Shown: positions 24,644 through 35,370 of the stretch, piece after piece
Layout of the letters: each line of letters begins with the position of its first letter
Numbering within the stretch: the stretch's first letter is position 1
NCBI GenBank assembly: GCA_028023455.1
Contig: JAQFVV010000030.1
Location: 5,538,501 to 5,602,500, forward strand
From: Epiperipatus broadwayi
Lineage: Eukaryota; Onychophora; Udeonychophora; Euonychophora; Peripatidae
Length of the DNA stretch: 64,000 nucleotides
Direction of reading: 5' to 3'
The notes under the pieces: model-generated
Seen by the model: only the letters and a program-made list of their open reading frames with translations
Database searches by the model: none
What the model was told of the DNA's origin: nothing
Position numbers and translations under genes: made by a program

Positions 24644-24672
24644 CAAAATGGTGATCATGTGATGTTTAGTGG
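24644..24672 (+). mobile_element. FHR element, 29-bp insertion of the 3' tail only
   Basis: CAAAATGGTGATCATGTG followed by ATGTTTAGTGG, which is only the extreme 3' tail of the family, is bracketed by a perfect 12-bp direct repeat, TTAGATCCTTAA (24632-24643 and 24673-24684). A severely 5'-truncated insertion with a normal target duplication is the usual signature of target-primed reverse transcription. Confidence 0.75.
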
Positions 24673-25853
24673 TTAGATCCTTAAGTTGATAATTTTAGCA
24701 TTTTTTGTTTTCAATTGTCAATATCTTGTTTTGGTTAATGACTTTATAGTTTTCCAAAATAAAAGGCCATAATTTGTTTTGTGTGTATAAGTTTAAAAAT
24801 TATCACACCCAATCCTACTAAGAACCCAAGTAGTGCCTTGGAAACTATAAGCAATCTGATGAAAGCTAATCTTTCTTGATTTTATACCCAGAAATGTCAT
24901 TCGGTAAATTTTCCAAGTCTATAGTATGATCTTATATAATTTCTATAGATAAGTAATCATTTTGAGCTTGTATTTGAAAGGGCCCATGCCATATTAAACA
25001 ATTATTAAAAAAGAATGTTAATCCAACTGATCTAAGATTCTGGATAATTGGTAATAAGAAAGTATTAAAACACTGTAATAAAATCAATCTATTTATTATA
25101 CTTTCAAAAACAATTTTATTTAATTTACTAATAAATTTGACTTATTAAATTAAAATATCTTACAACGAAGAATGCAAAATGATCAATTTAACAAAATTTT
25201 ATTTAAAGACACTCTGTAATATTCTAAAAAAATATGAAAGCAAAATTAAAAGATTAATCAGTATATTCTTCAATTTATTGGATCTAAGGGCACATCTCCA
25301 ATGAATTGGGCATATGAAACAGACTTCCTAAGAAGTAGTTTATCATGAGTATATTTTTCACGAAAGACAAATTTTGGTTGTGTTATAAAAAGACTTAAAA
25401 GGTGCCATATTAATTGATTTTGTTGGAAAGTTCTTGTTGGAAATAGAATATAGTGGAAAATTATAATTAAGTAAGTGTTGAAATATTTCATAAGAAAATA
25501 AAATAAATTCAAAGAGAGCATTGAAAGATGTCAAATAAATAGAATTTATGATCAGCATGTGATGTATATGGATGCATTTACATTTCACTATTGGTTTATA
25601 TAGTTATCTCAAAAGTCATCTTTAACTTTTCCCTTTTTCTCTCTCTGGAGTTGTATGATTATGTCCATCTTCAAATGGTTAACAGATGATGATGATATAT
25701 CACCACCCTTTTTACTGTATATGTTGAGTAAAAATAATTACTTAAATATATATAAATATATTTAATCATTTATAATATTTGTACTTTTCTTTTATTATAT
25801 TTACAGATGATTCCTTTCTTATTTATGTAAATTGTATCATTCCACCATTTTTA

Positions 25854-25899
25854 TTAAAACAGGCAAAACCTCCATGCAGTACTTGTTTAGTGGTTTATA
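25854..25899 (+). mobile_element. FHR element, 46-bp deleted copy
   Basis: The first about 25 bp of the family (AAAACAGGCAAAACCTCCAT) is fused to its last about 15 bp (TTGTTTAGTGGTTT). It is flanked by an 11-bp direct repeat, CACCATTTTTA, at 25843-25853 and 25900-25910. Confidence 0.7.
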
Positions 25900-26404
25900 C
25901 ACCATTTTTAGTTTAATTCAATTTATATACAAATAAACAAAACATATATTAAAAACATTTCTTGAAATGCATATTATTTAAACATATTTCTAACAATACT
26001 TGAAGGTTCTGTTGTTAAGCTACTATAATTAATAAACCAGGCTAATTATTTAGCTCTTGCTAGCTTGAGGCAGATTATTTAAATAATAATTTGGATGCAC
26101 AAACTTAAGTGCTAATCCATCAGAATACATAACAATAAAAACAATAATGTTACGATACTAAACCATGAAATACCATGGTCTTTCTTCTCAGTTGCCTGAT
26201 AAGGTAAAATGAATGTTTGTGTAAATAATATTTTCCCAATATATATATAATTATGACAGACAAAAATAAATCATGGCCCTTATTCCCAGGAGGCTGTAAA
26301 GTCACCAACCAAGGCAGTGGTTGGTGGCTGAAGGAGGAGGGTGCTAAGAATCCCCTGATTGTGAACTCAGACTGCCATTTGATGATGATTTTTTATTTAG
26401 GTAC

Positions 26405-29233
26405 TTATGAACTGCAGATTACTTTCACGTGAATGAAGATTTCAAGAATTAGAAGAACTGTTTTATATTAAATGGGACACTATTGGACTTTGTGAAGTTA
26501 GAAGAAAAGGTGAAGAAATAATTGATTTAAAAACTGGACATGTACTCTATTATAAAAGTACAAATATTGGAAATACAAGTGGAGTAGGATTCATTATAAA
26601 TAAAGAGTGGAAGAACAACATTGTGGAGATTGATGGTGTATCGGACAGAGTGGCAAGATTAGTTATATAACTTAATAGCAGATACCAAATGCAGATAATT
26701 CTGATTTATGCCCCAACAAGTTCTCATAGTGATGAAGTAGTAGAAGATCTTTATATGGATGTACAAAAGGCTTTTGATCAGAGTAAATAACATTTTAAAA
26801 TTGTTATGGAAGACTTTAATGCTAGAATTGGTAAACAAATGAATGATGAAAGTACTGTAGGTAATTTTGGTTATGGTAATAGAAATGAGAGAGGACATAG
26901 ACTTGCGGAATTTGCAGAAAAAGAAAAACTTTATATTATGAATTCATTTTTTGAGAAAAATGTTAAAAGGAAATGGACATGGAAGCATCCAAATGAAGGT
27001 ACAGCAGAATTGGATTATATTTTGACTAACAGAAAATACATATTTCAAGATTGTAATGTTCTTAATAAATTTAACACAGGAAGTGATCATCGATTAGTAA
27101 GGTGTAAGTTACGTGTTAATGTAAAACTAGAGAGACAAAAATTATTAAGAAAAGCAATATTTGCAGTTGATATTCCTAATCTTCAGAAACATTCAAATGA
27201 ATTTAAATTAGAACTACAAATCGGTTTCAAGTATAAATAGATTTTGAACATGATTCGGATTTGAATGAAATTAATATGAAAATAACTGATACACTTTTAA
27301 AAACTGCAGCAAAGATAGCTGGTAGAAAAAAGCAGCAATTGACCAATAAAATTTCTACTGAGACTAGAGAATTTAGGAAGAAAAGAAGGAATATGAAGAT
27401 ATACAAAAGTGATGCATTAAAAAGGATTGGCCATCTCGAATTTTGTAAAATAGTGTGGAAAAAAGTTGAAAATGATATAAGAATTCAATCATTGGTGGTC
27501 GAGAGGTCAGTGTGACTGCCTTATAAGCAGTTGCCTGGGTTGCAGGTTCGCTTTCCAGCTGATGCTATGACACATGAAAAAAAAAATGATATAAGAAAGT
27601 ATAACATGGAACTAACAAAGAAAGCTGTAGAAAAGAATAAAAGTCTCAAGAGTGTAAAACAACATTTTGGTATTGATAAGAAATTTATATCTGCAATAAG
27701 AAAAAAAGATGGAATTATTACTAAAAACAGAGATGACATTATGAAATGGGTAGAAGACTTTTATCAAGAATTATATAGTAATAAAGAACAAGTACCTCCT
27801 ATTTCTATTATATCTTCTGAATTGCCCAGAATTTTAAATGAAGAAGTGAAACATGCAATTAAATGTATGAAGAAATGAAAGGCTCCAGATAATGATGGAA
27901 TTATAATTGATATATTAAAAGAAGCAGGTGAAGAAATATAATTTTTTTTAGCAAAGTTATATACAAAATGTCTAAATAATAAATATGTACCAGATGATTG
28001 GAAGAATGCAGTATTAATATTAATATTTTAAAAAGATGATAAAGAAGATATTAGAAATTATGGACCTATCAGTCTTTTATCAGTTTTATACAAAATTTTT
28101 ACTAAGATAATTACAACTCGTCTACAGAAAACACTGGATTTCCACCAATCAAGAGAACAATCTGGATTTAAAAGTGGTTTTAGTACAGTAGATCATATCC
28201 AGATATTGAGAGAAGTTATAGAAAGGACAAATGAATATGAGTTGCTATTATGTTTTGGATTTGTAGATTATGAAAAGGCATTTGATTCTATAAACATTTT
28301 TTCAGTGATTAAAGCATTGGATCATCAAGGTATAGATCCAGGATATTACCATATTTTAAAGAATATTTATAAAAATAAAGCAGCAACAATTAGATTACAT
28401 AATGATACTGGGAAAGTCAACATTGAGAAGAGAGTAAGACATGATGACTCAATATCTCCAAATTTTTTTACAGCAGTGCTGCAAGAAGTATTTTGAGGGT
28501 TAAAATGGGAAGTTAAAGGAGTGAAAGTAAATGGAGATTATTTAAGTCATTTAGATTTTGCAGATGATGTGGTTTTTTTTTTTGGAAATAATGCTTTAGA
28601 GCTGCAGGAAATGTTAATGTTAAAAAGACTTAAGTAATGTTTAATGGATTTTCTCAAAATATGAAAATAAAGATTATGTTGAGTTAAAAGAAGTTAACAG
28701 TTACAAATACCTTGGTCAGATTATTAATACAGATGGAAACATAATGGATGACATTAATCATAGAATTAAACTTAGATGGAGTGCTTTTGGTAGAAATAAC
28801 TTGATACTAAAAGTAAATATGCACATGTTTTTGAAAATGTTTTTAATAAATGTGTCTTATGGATTTGAGACTTGGACACTTAATAGAAGAACAATAGAGA
28901 AAAGAAGTATGGAGAAATGCATGTTGGGAGTAACAAGAAGAGATCAAAAATGCAATATATGGGTAAGAGATCAAACAGGTGTTACTGATCTCATTGAAAA
29001 AATTAAAAGACTGAAGTGGAGTTAGGATAGATATATTGATAGAAGAGATAATAATAGATGAACAATTCAAATCTTGAATGGGATTCCAAGAGATTGTAAA
29101 AGACCCAGAAGGAGACCACATGTGAGATGGATGGATGAAATAAGACAGTGTGCAGGGATGATGTGAAGAAGAGAAGCTAAAGATCGGAGAAGATGGATTG
29201 AACATGGAGACCTTGATCCTGCAGTGGATTGAC
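26405..29233 (+). pseudogene. RTE endonuclease-reverse transcriptase, disrupted
   Basis: The endonuclease part begins near NCRLLSRE and continues through CEVRRKGEEIIDLKTGH, GVGFIINKEWKNNIVEI, LIYAPTSSHSDE and the catalytic EDFNARIGK (26806-26832). The endonuclease ends with LDYILTNRKYIF and the Asp-His of NTGSDHRLVRCK (about 27077-27110). The polymerase shows CFGFVDYEKAFDSI (about 28250-28292) and SHLDFADDVVFF (about 28541-28576), the FADD catalytic box. The C-terminal part reads YKYLGQIINTDGN. Multiple stops and frameshifts, plus a SINE insertion at 27484-27582, make it non-functional. Such enzymes copy their own RNA at a nicked target. Confidence 0.85.
27484..27582 (+). mobile_element. tRNA-derived SINE inserted in the RTE
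   Basis: A tRNA-like body has an A-box region (TGGTCGAGAGGTCAGTG) and a B box (GGTTCGCTTTCC, about 27546-27557). It ends in a short poly(A). A 15-bp perfect direct repeat, AAAATGATATAAGAA, flanks it (27469-27483 and 27583-27597). Removing the SINE rejoins the RTE reading frame (VENDIRI... to KYNMELTKKAVEKN). Confidence 0.85.
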
Positions 29234-29256
29234 AATGGTTGATGATGATGATGATG

Positions 29257-31648
29257 AAAATATGCTGATCATCATTAGTGCTCTAGCCACTTAGTATCAT
29301 TAATGTACTGGACAACTATAAACTTAATTTCTAAATAAATTTAAAATAAAATGCAGTGCATGGATTTTAAAGGATATCCACTTTGCACCACCCAGCATTA
29401 GAGAAGTAATGAAATCATCAAATGGATGTCCATAAACATTAAATATAAATCTCTTTTAAATAAGATTGTTATGCATGAATGAAAGCTTAGTGAGCAAAAG
29501 CTCTATAACTGTTACTGTGATCAAGAGATATAATACAACAAATAATAATTTATAATACTTTGGGATTATATAAATTCACTGGAATAATTTAAACAATGAA
29601 ATATAAATGTATTAATAACAATTAAATTAAAATGAAATTTAAGATTGGTAGAATATGGCTATGGATATAAATTAAACCTTCTGATTTTAATTAAAATACA
29701 AAAAAAAGCTACCACATTGTGATTTACAAATATGTCAATGCATAAAACACCTATATATCTGCACACAGTATAATATAAAATGAACATATTTGATTTGTCA
29801 TAAACCTATAAATGAAATTCATTTTTAGGAATACATAAACAATTTTTAGAGATTTTTAGATGTTTGCATGACACATATCTACATAAATAAGCACAAACAT
29901 GCTGTATAAAACATTCTATTTTTAATAATACATAAATGCACATATATGTATGAATAAAAAAGTATGAATCAAAGTTATTAATTAATTTATCACTTCTAAT
30001 GGTAAAAAAAGTTTTTTTTTTTGCTTTTTAAAAAAATATATTACTTCTTTGACAGTCCAGAAAAAATTTTTTTTTTCCAGGTATACTCTTAACTAATTGC
30101 AAACAACTTTAAAAACACTCCAGTAAGTTATTTTGTTCAATATACAAAGATTTTTGGAGTTTTCCTTTTTTAATAAAATAGATTGGAAACGTGTCTTACT
30201 TTTAGTTGAAGTTATTTACTTAAAAAAATTTTTTTAATTTAAAAATTACAACTATCATTTTGAATAAATTATTTAAAATAATATTCTCAATAAATATATA
30301 ACACTACTCATCAGCTGTATTTTATATCTATACAACACTATCTTTATTTGTGCTTCTCTGCATATAGATAAAACAGTATACATATAAACTCATTCTTCAG
30401 AACTGATGGACTATCTTGGTAAAGGAATGATATAATCTGGTAACTGCTGCCTACAGTGAGCTTCCTTCATTCTTTATGCTGTCTAATACATACATATATG
30501 GGCTATGAATCACATAAAAGCTGGAACTTGTGTCCATGCCTATCCAAACTCTACTGTTATGAGCTAGCAGTGGCTGGATACACTGTCCCTTGCCTTCACT
30601 TATAACTTCATAGTCACAATAATGCTGCAACCCCCCCAAATTTTTTCCAACTTTTTATATAATCAGGGTGGAATTAAAAAACAATAATTAAAAGAGTTTT
30701 CTTTATCTTGATTGAAAAAAGTTAATGACTTGTTTTCAATTCACTTTAATCTTTTCAAAAACAACTTTGAAGGATTTTTATCAAAATATGTTATACAACC
30801 TTCAATTAAAAAAATTTCTTTAATCAAAATAGATAGTGGAATTTTATAATTACCAGTATATATATTGTAACATAAACATGATTGTTTTAATTTCAAAGTC
30901 ATAATTAATAACATTAATTAGACCTTTTTAAATGTTTAATTTATAATAAATTTTTTAAACTCAAAATTATTTAATCCTTAACTATTATTCAAGTTTAATA
31001 TAGAAAATATCTACAAAAAAATTTTGTTTGTTTACTTCTACTTTGCCTTTCTATGTGCACATAGACTACTGTGTTGTTGTACACCATGAGATATATAACC
31101 ATCTCAGTATAAATCAACAGAATTAAAAAAATTATAATTACTTTTTCTTGTTTGTATATTTAATGCATATAGATTGTAATATAAAATCTTACACATAAAA
31201 ACACACACACATATAGTTACTATTGTAACTATTATTCAGCCATTTTCTGATAGTTAATATTAACATGACACTAATATTTTGACTGAATTGCTTCAGTCAT
31301 TGTCTAGAGTAATAGAAGTCATTTAAGGATTATGAAAAAATGCCCTAAATCAGAAACATTTCTTAATGCCTTCTATTATTTGTAGGCTGGTTTATATGAT
31401 TCAATCAAAATGTCAGTATAATGCTGAAATTATCAATAAGCAAATGTACTCATGTATGGGTCTAAAATATTTGTTCTTGTTTTTGCCTATGAAAGCCTTT
31501 GCATTAATATAGTTATTATATCATTTCTATAATTAATAATATTTATATACATATTAATTGTTCCTCAACACTTTTAAGTCCAGAAACATTATTCAGTTTT
31601 GACTTTAGTTTTTATTAAAAATATTCTTATTTTTTATCTTATTATTAG
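29257..31648. other. A+T-rich DNA, no gene seen
   Basis: No exon or named repeat recognised. A slightly less A+T-rich part at about 30440-30640 has a 62-codon minus-strand frame with no family resemblance. Confidence 0.35.
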
Positions 31649-31720
31649 TCATCATCATAGTCACCATTATTTTCAATCATTATCAGTCCAGTGCAGGATG
31701 AAAATCTCCCAAGTTTTTAA
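31649..31720 (-). mobile_element. RTE 3' end fragment
   Basis: CATCATCATAGTCACCATT ... CAGTCCAGTGCAGGATGAAAA is the complement of the RTE 3' end at about 29190-29250 (GATGATGATG tail and the CTGCAGTGGATTGACAATGG region), with substitutions. It is a 5'-truncated, decayed copy. Confidence 0.55.
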
Positions 31721-31764
31721 ATTAGTTTTTACAATCTATTGTTTTTCTATTATATATATATATA

Positions 31765-32415
31765 TATTACTTTTTATAAATCTCCACATATACACTCTAA
31801 TGCAAATTTTTATATAATTCCTTTAATTTTCTAACAGTTTTGATGGTCCTGTAGTCTTCATCAAAGCTTGAAGACTGCAGGACAGTCGAAACTATTAGAA
31901 AATTAAAGGAATTATATAAAAAAAATTTGCATTAGTGTATATGTGGAGATTTATAAAAAAGTAATATATATGCTCTGATGAAGACTGCAGGACAGTCGAA
32001 AACTGTTAGAAAATTAAAGGAATTATATAAAAAAATTTTGCATTAGTGTATATGTGGAGATTTATAAAAAAGTAATATATATGCTCTGATGAAGACTGCA
32101 GGACAGTTGAAAACTGTTAGAAAATTAAAGGAATTATATAAAAAAAATTTGCATTAGTGTATATGTGGAGATTTATAAAAAAGTAATATATATGCTCTGA
32201 TGAAGACTGCAGGACAGTCGAAAACTGTTAGAAAATTAAAGGAATTATATAAAAAAATTTGCATTAGTGTATATGTGGAGATTTATAAAAAAGTAATATA
32301 TATGCTCTGATGAAGACTGCAGGACAGTTGAAAACTGTTAGAAAATTAAAGGAATTATATTAAAAGAATTTGCATTAGTGTGTATATGTGGAGATTTATA
32401 AAAAGTAATATATTG
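31765..32415. repeat. 110-bp tandem array with hammerhead-like cores, plus one inverted unit
   Basis: Five direct units start at about 31867, 31975, 32086, 32197 and 32307, with spacings of 108, 111, 111 and 110 bp. One inverted unit precedes them (about 31765-31861), and the head-to-head break falls at the start of the motif. Each unit opens CTGATGAAGACTG, then CAGGA, then CAGTCGAAA: a CUGAUGA core, a 5-bp stem II and GAAA. One extra A follows the core, and no convincing stem I or III was found. The units then share TTAAAGGAATTATAT and GTGTATATGTGGAG. The likely source is Penelope-like pLTR or retrozyme-type DNA. Confidence 0.75.
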
Positions 32416-32699
32416 AATATATGAAGGAATGCAAAAAAAGTAAAAGAGAAGATATAAGAATAACACTTCTAATTATATTATTTTAGAAAACTTCATTATC
32501 TCATCCGTATAGTCTCTTTTTAAGTCTTTTACAATCTCTTGGATACAATTTAAATCTTCAAGTGGTCATCTTATAGTTGAAAAATTGAAGCAATAAATTC
32601 AACATAACACAACTTTACTACTATACTTTTGATTTCTCTTTATAGTGCAATAGTAAGTTTATACAATCTCTTATTCTTCTCTCACTTTCTTTGCATATC

Positions 32700-32936
32700 T
32701 TCATATCATATATATTGCTTATAACACTTCTTTCATATACACTTCAATGCAAACAAATTTTCTTAAAAACTTCTTTATTTTCCTTACAGTTTCAACTGTC
32801 CAGCAGTCTTCATCAGAGCTGATGAAGACTGCTGGACAGTCGAAACTGTAAGGAAAATAAAGAAGTTTTTAAGAAAATTTGTTTGCATTGAAGTGTATAT
32901 GAAAGAAGTGTTATAAGCAATATATATATAAGTTTA
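32700..32936. repeat. Near-perfect palindrome with hammerhead-like core at its centre
   Basis: Arms of about 115 bp mirror each other almost base for base around GCTGATGAAG/CTTCATCAGAG at 32810-32828. Each arm reads outward as CTGATGAAGACTGC, TGGACAGTCGAAACTGTAAG and on to GTGTATATGAAAGAAG. The unit is related to those of the array at 31.8-32.4 kb. Confidence 0.8.
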
Positions 32937-33940
32937 TACAATCTCAGATTTCTTTAAAGAATGGGTGTCTTTTTATATACTGCTTATCACTTGAGAGAAT
33001 TTGATGGACATTGCAATAAACTATTCTCATTAATTGAGGTGATTTTTAAATCCCAATCTTGTCTTGGCAATCTAGTCATTGATCCAAGTCCCAAATTCAC
33101 ATGTAAGCATTAGTAAAGCATTAAATAAAAAAGCTTTATTTTCAAGCACATTTTCATGTAATATCATTTCTATCAAAACTACTACATCTAAATTTAATTC
33201 TAGGATTAATTCCACCCATTATAATTTTATCTGTATTAATAATCTGACCATGGTATTTGTAATTATTAAATGCTTCTAATTTATTGCTATAAATTTTTAT
33301 TGAAAAGTAATTAAATATTAGTCTTTTTACAATAACTATTTTCTTGCTTTCGGCTGAATGTTCTTATAGCATTTGCTGAAGTTTTGAAATATTATTTATA
33401 AAAAAAATCACATCACAAAATATTCTTTTAATTAAAAGTGCATTGTGTTATTTGTATACATATTAATAAATTTTTAAAAATCATATCTATGTTTTAATAG
33501 TTTTTGTTAATTTTTTAAATATTTCCTTTATTTATTGAATGATTTTTACACATGTCATTCATATTATTTTTGTTACTTTTTATTAAATATTTATTTAGGG
33601 AGCAAATCTATTTATTCTACTTCACTGCTACCATCTATTATAATTTTGAGAAATAATAGATGTTAAATAGAATGCTAATTAAATCTATATATAGCATTAC
33701 TTATCCATATTCACAGATTGATTTTTTAAGTATTTATTGTTTTTTATTTTATTTACTATTTTAATGTTTGTATTACTATTACTTTTATTAATAATGTTAT
33801 TTATTTTATTCACTATTTTTAGTATTATTTTTATTATTAAACATTTTATATTATTTCATCTTATTTTTATCTACTATTTGTTTATAATTATTTTTTTTTG
33901 GATAATTGTTGTTTGTAAATTATTTTATTATTATTGTCAC
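32937..33940. other. A+T-rich DNA, no gene seen
   Basis: Dominated by A/T runs; no feature recognised. Confidence 0.35.
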
Positions 33941-34036
33941 ATGTTGGTAGCCGAGAGATCAGTGCAGCGTCTTACAAGCAGACAGTTGTTGCGGGTTCGC
34001 TTCACGGCCAATGCTTTGATATATGGGAAAAAAATT
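33941..34036 (+). mobile_element. tRNA-derived SINE, second copy
   Basis: The body has the same design as 27484-27582: TTGGTAGCCGAGAGATCAGTG (A-box region), CTTACAAGCAG, GCGGGTTCGCTTC (B box, about 33991-34003), then a poly(A)-like end. The flanks are too A+T-rich to identify a target duplication. Confidence 0.7.
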
Positions 34037-35018
34037 CTTTTACTACTTCTTATCATATAAGTTATTATTTGAACAATATTTTATAGCTCTATGCATTTTT
34101 GAATTTATATTTTTGTTCAAAAAAATTAAAAATTAATTTGTAATATGGTAGTCCCATTGTATCTATAATATTTGGGTACATGTATAGAAAGACAAATTTC
34201 AAGTTTTTAAAAATATATTGTACCCTGCCAATAAGATGACGACCCCTAGAAGACATGGTAAGTCCCTAAATTAGGCTATAATGTCATTTTATATAGGTAC
34301 AATTTGATACTCTTATTTATTTCTAAGTTGTTTGATAAATATCAGTAATTATGAGATCCGTTTATCCCATTAACAAGATTACAAACCCGTCAACATTAAA
34401 CAAATTCCGAAGTATCTGTTCAGTGGCATAAGAATACTAAAAACTCTTCCTTATTAAATATCCAAATATTCCCATGACTATCAATAATGCTTAAATAAGT
34501 ATAATAACTATAATTATTAAGTTTAAGTTAACCTAATTAATAAGTTAGATTATCATTTTATTGTATATTGATCTTATATTATTATTACTTTTATACAATT
34601 ATAGTTAAGAATAACCATAATAATAATATTATACTAAGGAGATCTCAGGATTATCATTGATTTTTAATTAGCTATTTATTTCACCTATAAGATATCAAGA
34701 GAGATTTTATTTAATTCTATGGGTAGTTTCTTAATGACGAAAAGCCTTATAACCTTAATTTATCATTAAAGTAATATTACTATCTTTTATTTACGTTCTC
34801 TAATCTACTATTTAATAATAAATAACTATTATTATCTAAATTTTAAACATAATTTATAACTTCAAATAAGAAATAATTCATAGTCTGATTTCCTATAAAT
34901 AAACATACTTTAATAAATTTGCAATATATTTTATCATTGAGTTATGTGATCAAGACAGTTTGCAATAATTTAAGATCCCATTTAAAAAATATTTTCCCAG
35001 ATATCTTGTAAAACCATG
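34037..35018. other. A+T-rich DNA, no gene seen
   Basis: No gene recognised. A small GC-richer patch at about 34225-34260 (GATGACGACCCC, then AAGACATGGTAAGT) contains a donor-like GTAAGT but has no identifiable exon. Confidence 0.35.
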
Positions 35019-35370
35019 AAACATCACATAATCACCATCTCTTATACTAGCACATAATTATTATTAAACAAGGCAAAACTCTCCATACAGCCAATCTGTG
35101 CCAACCAGAGTAAACAATGGATGCCAGAAGGTTTGTGCATAAAATCCCCACCTAGTGCCTACTCATCCAATATCCCCAGACTAGTTTCTGGCTTGTGGCC
35201 TTCATCAGTGAGGAGCTTTGGATCTGAGAGAAGGCCACAAGCCAGAAACTAGTCTGGGGATATTAGATGAGTAGGCATTAGATAGGGATTTTATGCACAA
35301 GCCTTCTAGCATCCATTGATTACTCTGTTTAGCACAGGTGGCAATACTGTATGGAGAGTTTTGCTCTGTT
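35019..35370 (-). mobile_element. FHR element, 352-bp copy with both arms
   Basis: Its tail is at the left (complement: AAACATCACATAATCACC) and the arm end at the right (GAGAGTTTTGCTCTGTTT). Arms of about 150 bp mirror each other. TAAAACCATG (35009-35018) and TAAAAACATG (35371-35380) form a 10-bp direct repeat with one mismatch. The left arm holds a full hammerhead on the minus strand; the right arm has lost the CTGATGA segment. Confidence 0.8.
35165..35223 (-). ncRNA. Candidate type I hammerhead ribozyme (FHR family)
   Basis: Read on the minus strand, it repeats the 9098-9156 design: AUCCAA, AGC, UCCUCA, CUGAUGA, A, GGC-CACAA-GCC, A, GAA, AC-UA-GU-C, UGGGGA, UA, UUGGAU. The single difference (AGC for GGC) falls in the internal loop, so every stem is kept. 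Confidence 0.6.

Larger units (their letters stand above)
23635..26289. other. A+T-rich DNA with two tiny FHR insertions
   Basis: No gene recognised. It contains the short FHR copies at 24644-24672 and 25854-25899, annotated separately, and scattered A/T tracts. Confidence 0.4.
26290..29256 (+). mobile_element. RTE-type non-LTR retrotransposon, near full length, dead
   Basis: A 5' leader rich in GG motifs (about 26290-26400) precedes a broken ORF with apurinic-like endonuclease and reverse transcriptase. The element closes with the family 3' end (PRDCKRPRRRPHVRWMDEI-like text, about 29085-29145) and a (GATGAT)n tail at about 29240-29256, the simple-repeat tail typical of RTE. It is the same family as the deleted copy at 10.5-11.4 kb. 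Confidence 0.85.

Noticed and set aside
27493-27560. A functional tRNA gene
   Set aside because: A and B boxes are present, but no acceptor or anticodon arms pair properly; target duplication and A-tail show a SINE.
28843-29235. A 130-codon minus-strand frame
   Set aside because: It is antisense to the RTE C-terminal region and has no independent support.
31765-32415. A CRISPR array
   Set aside because: The repeats are contiguous 110-bp units without unique spacers, in a eukaryotic genome.
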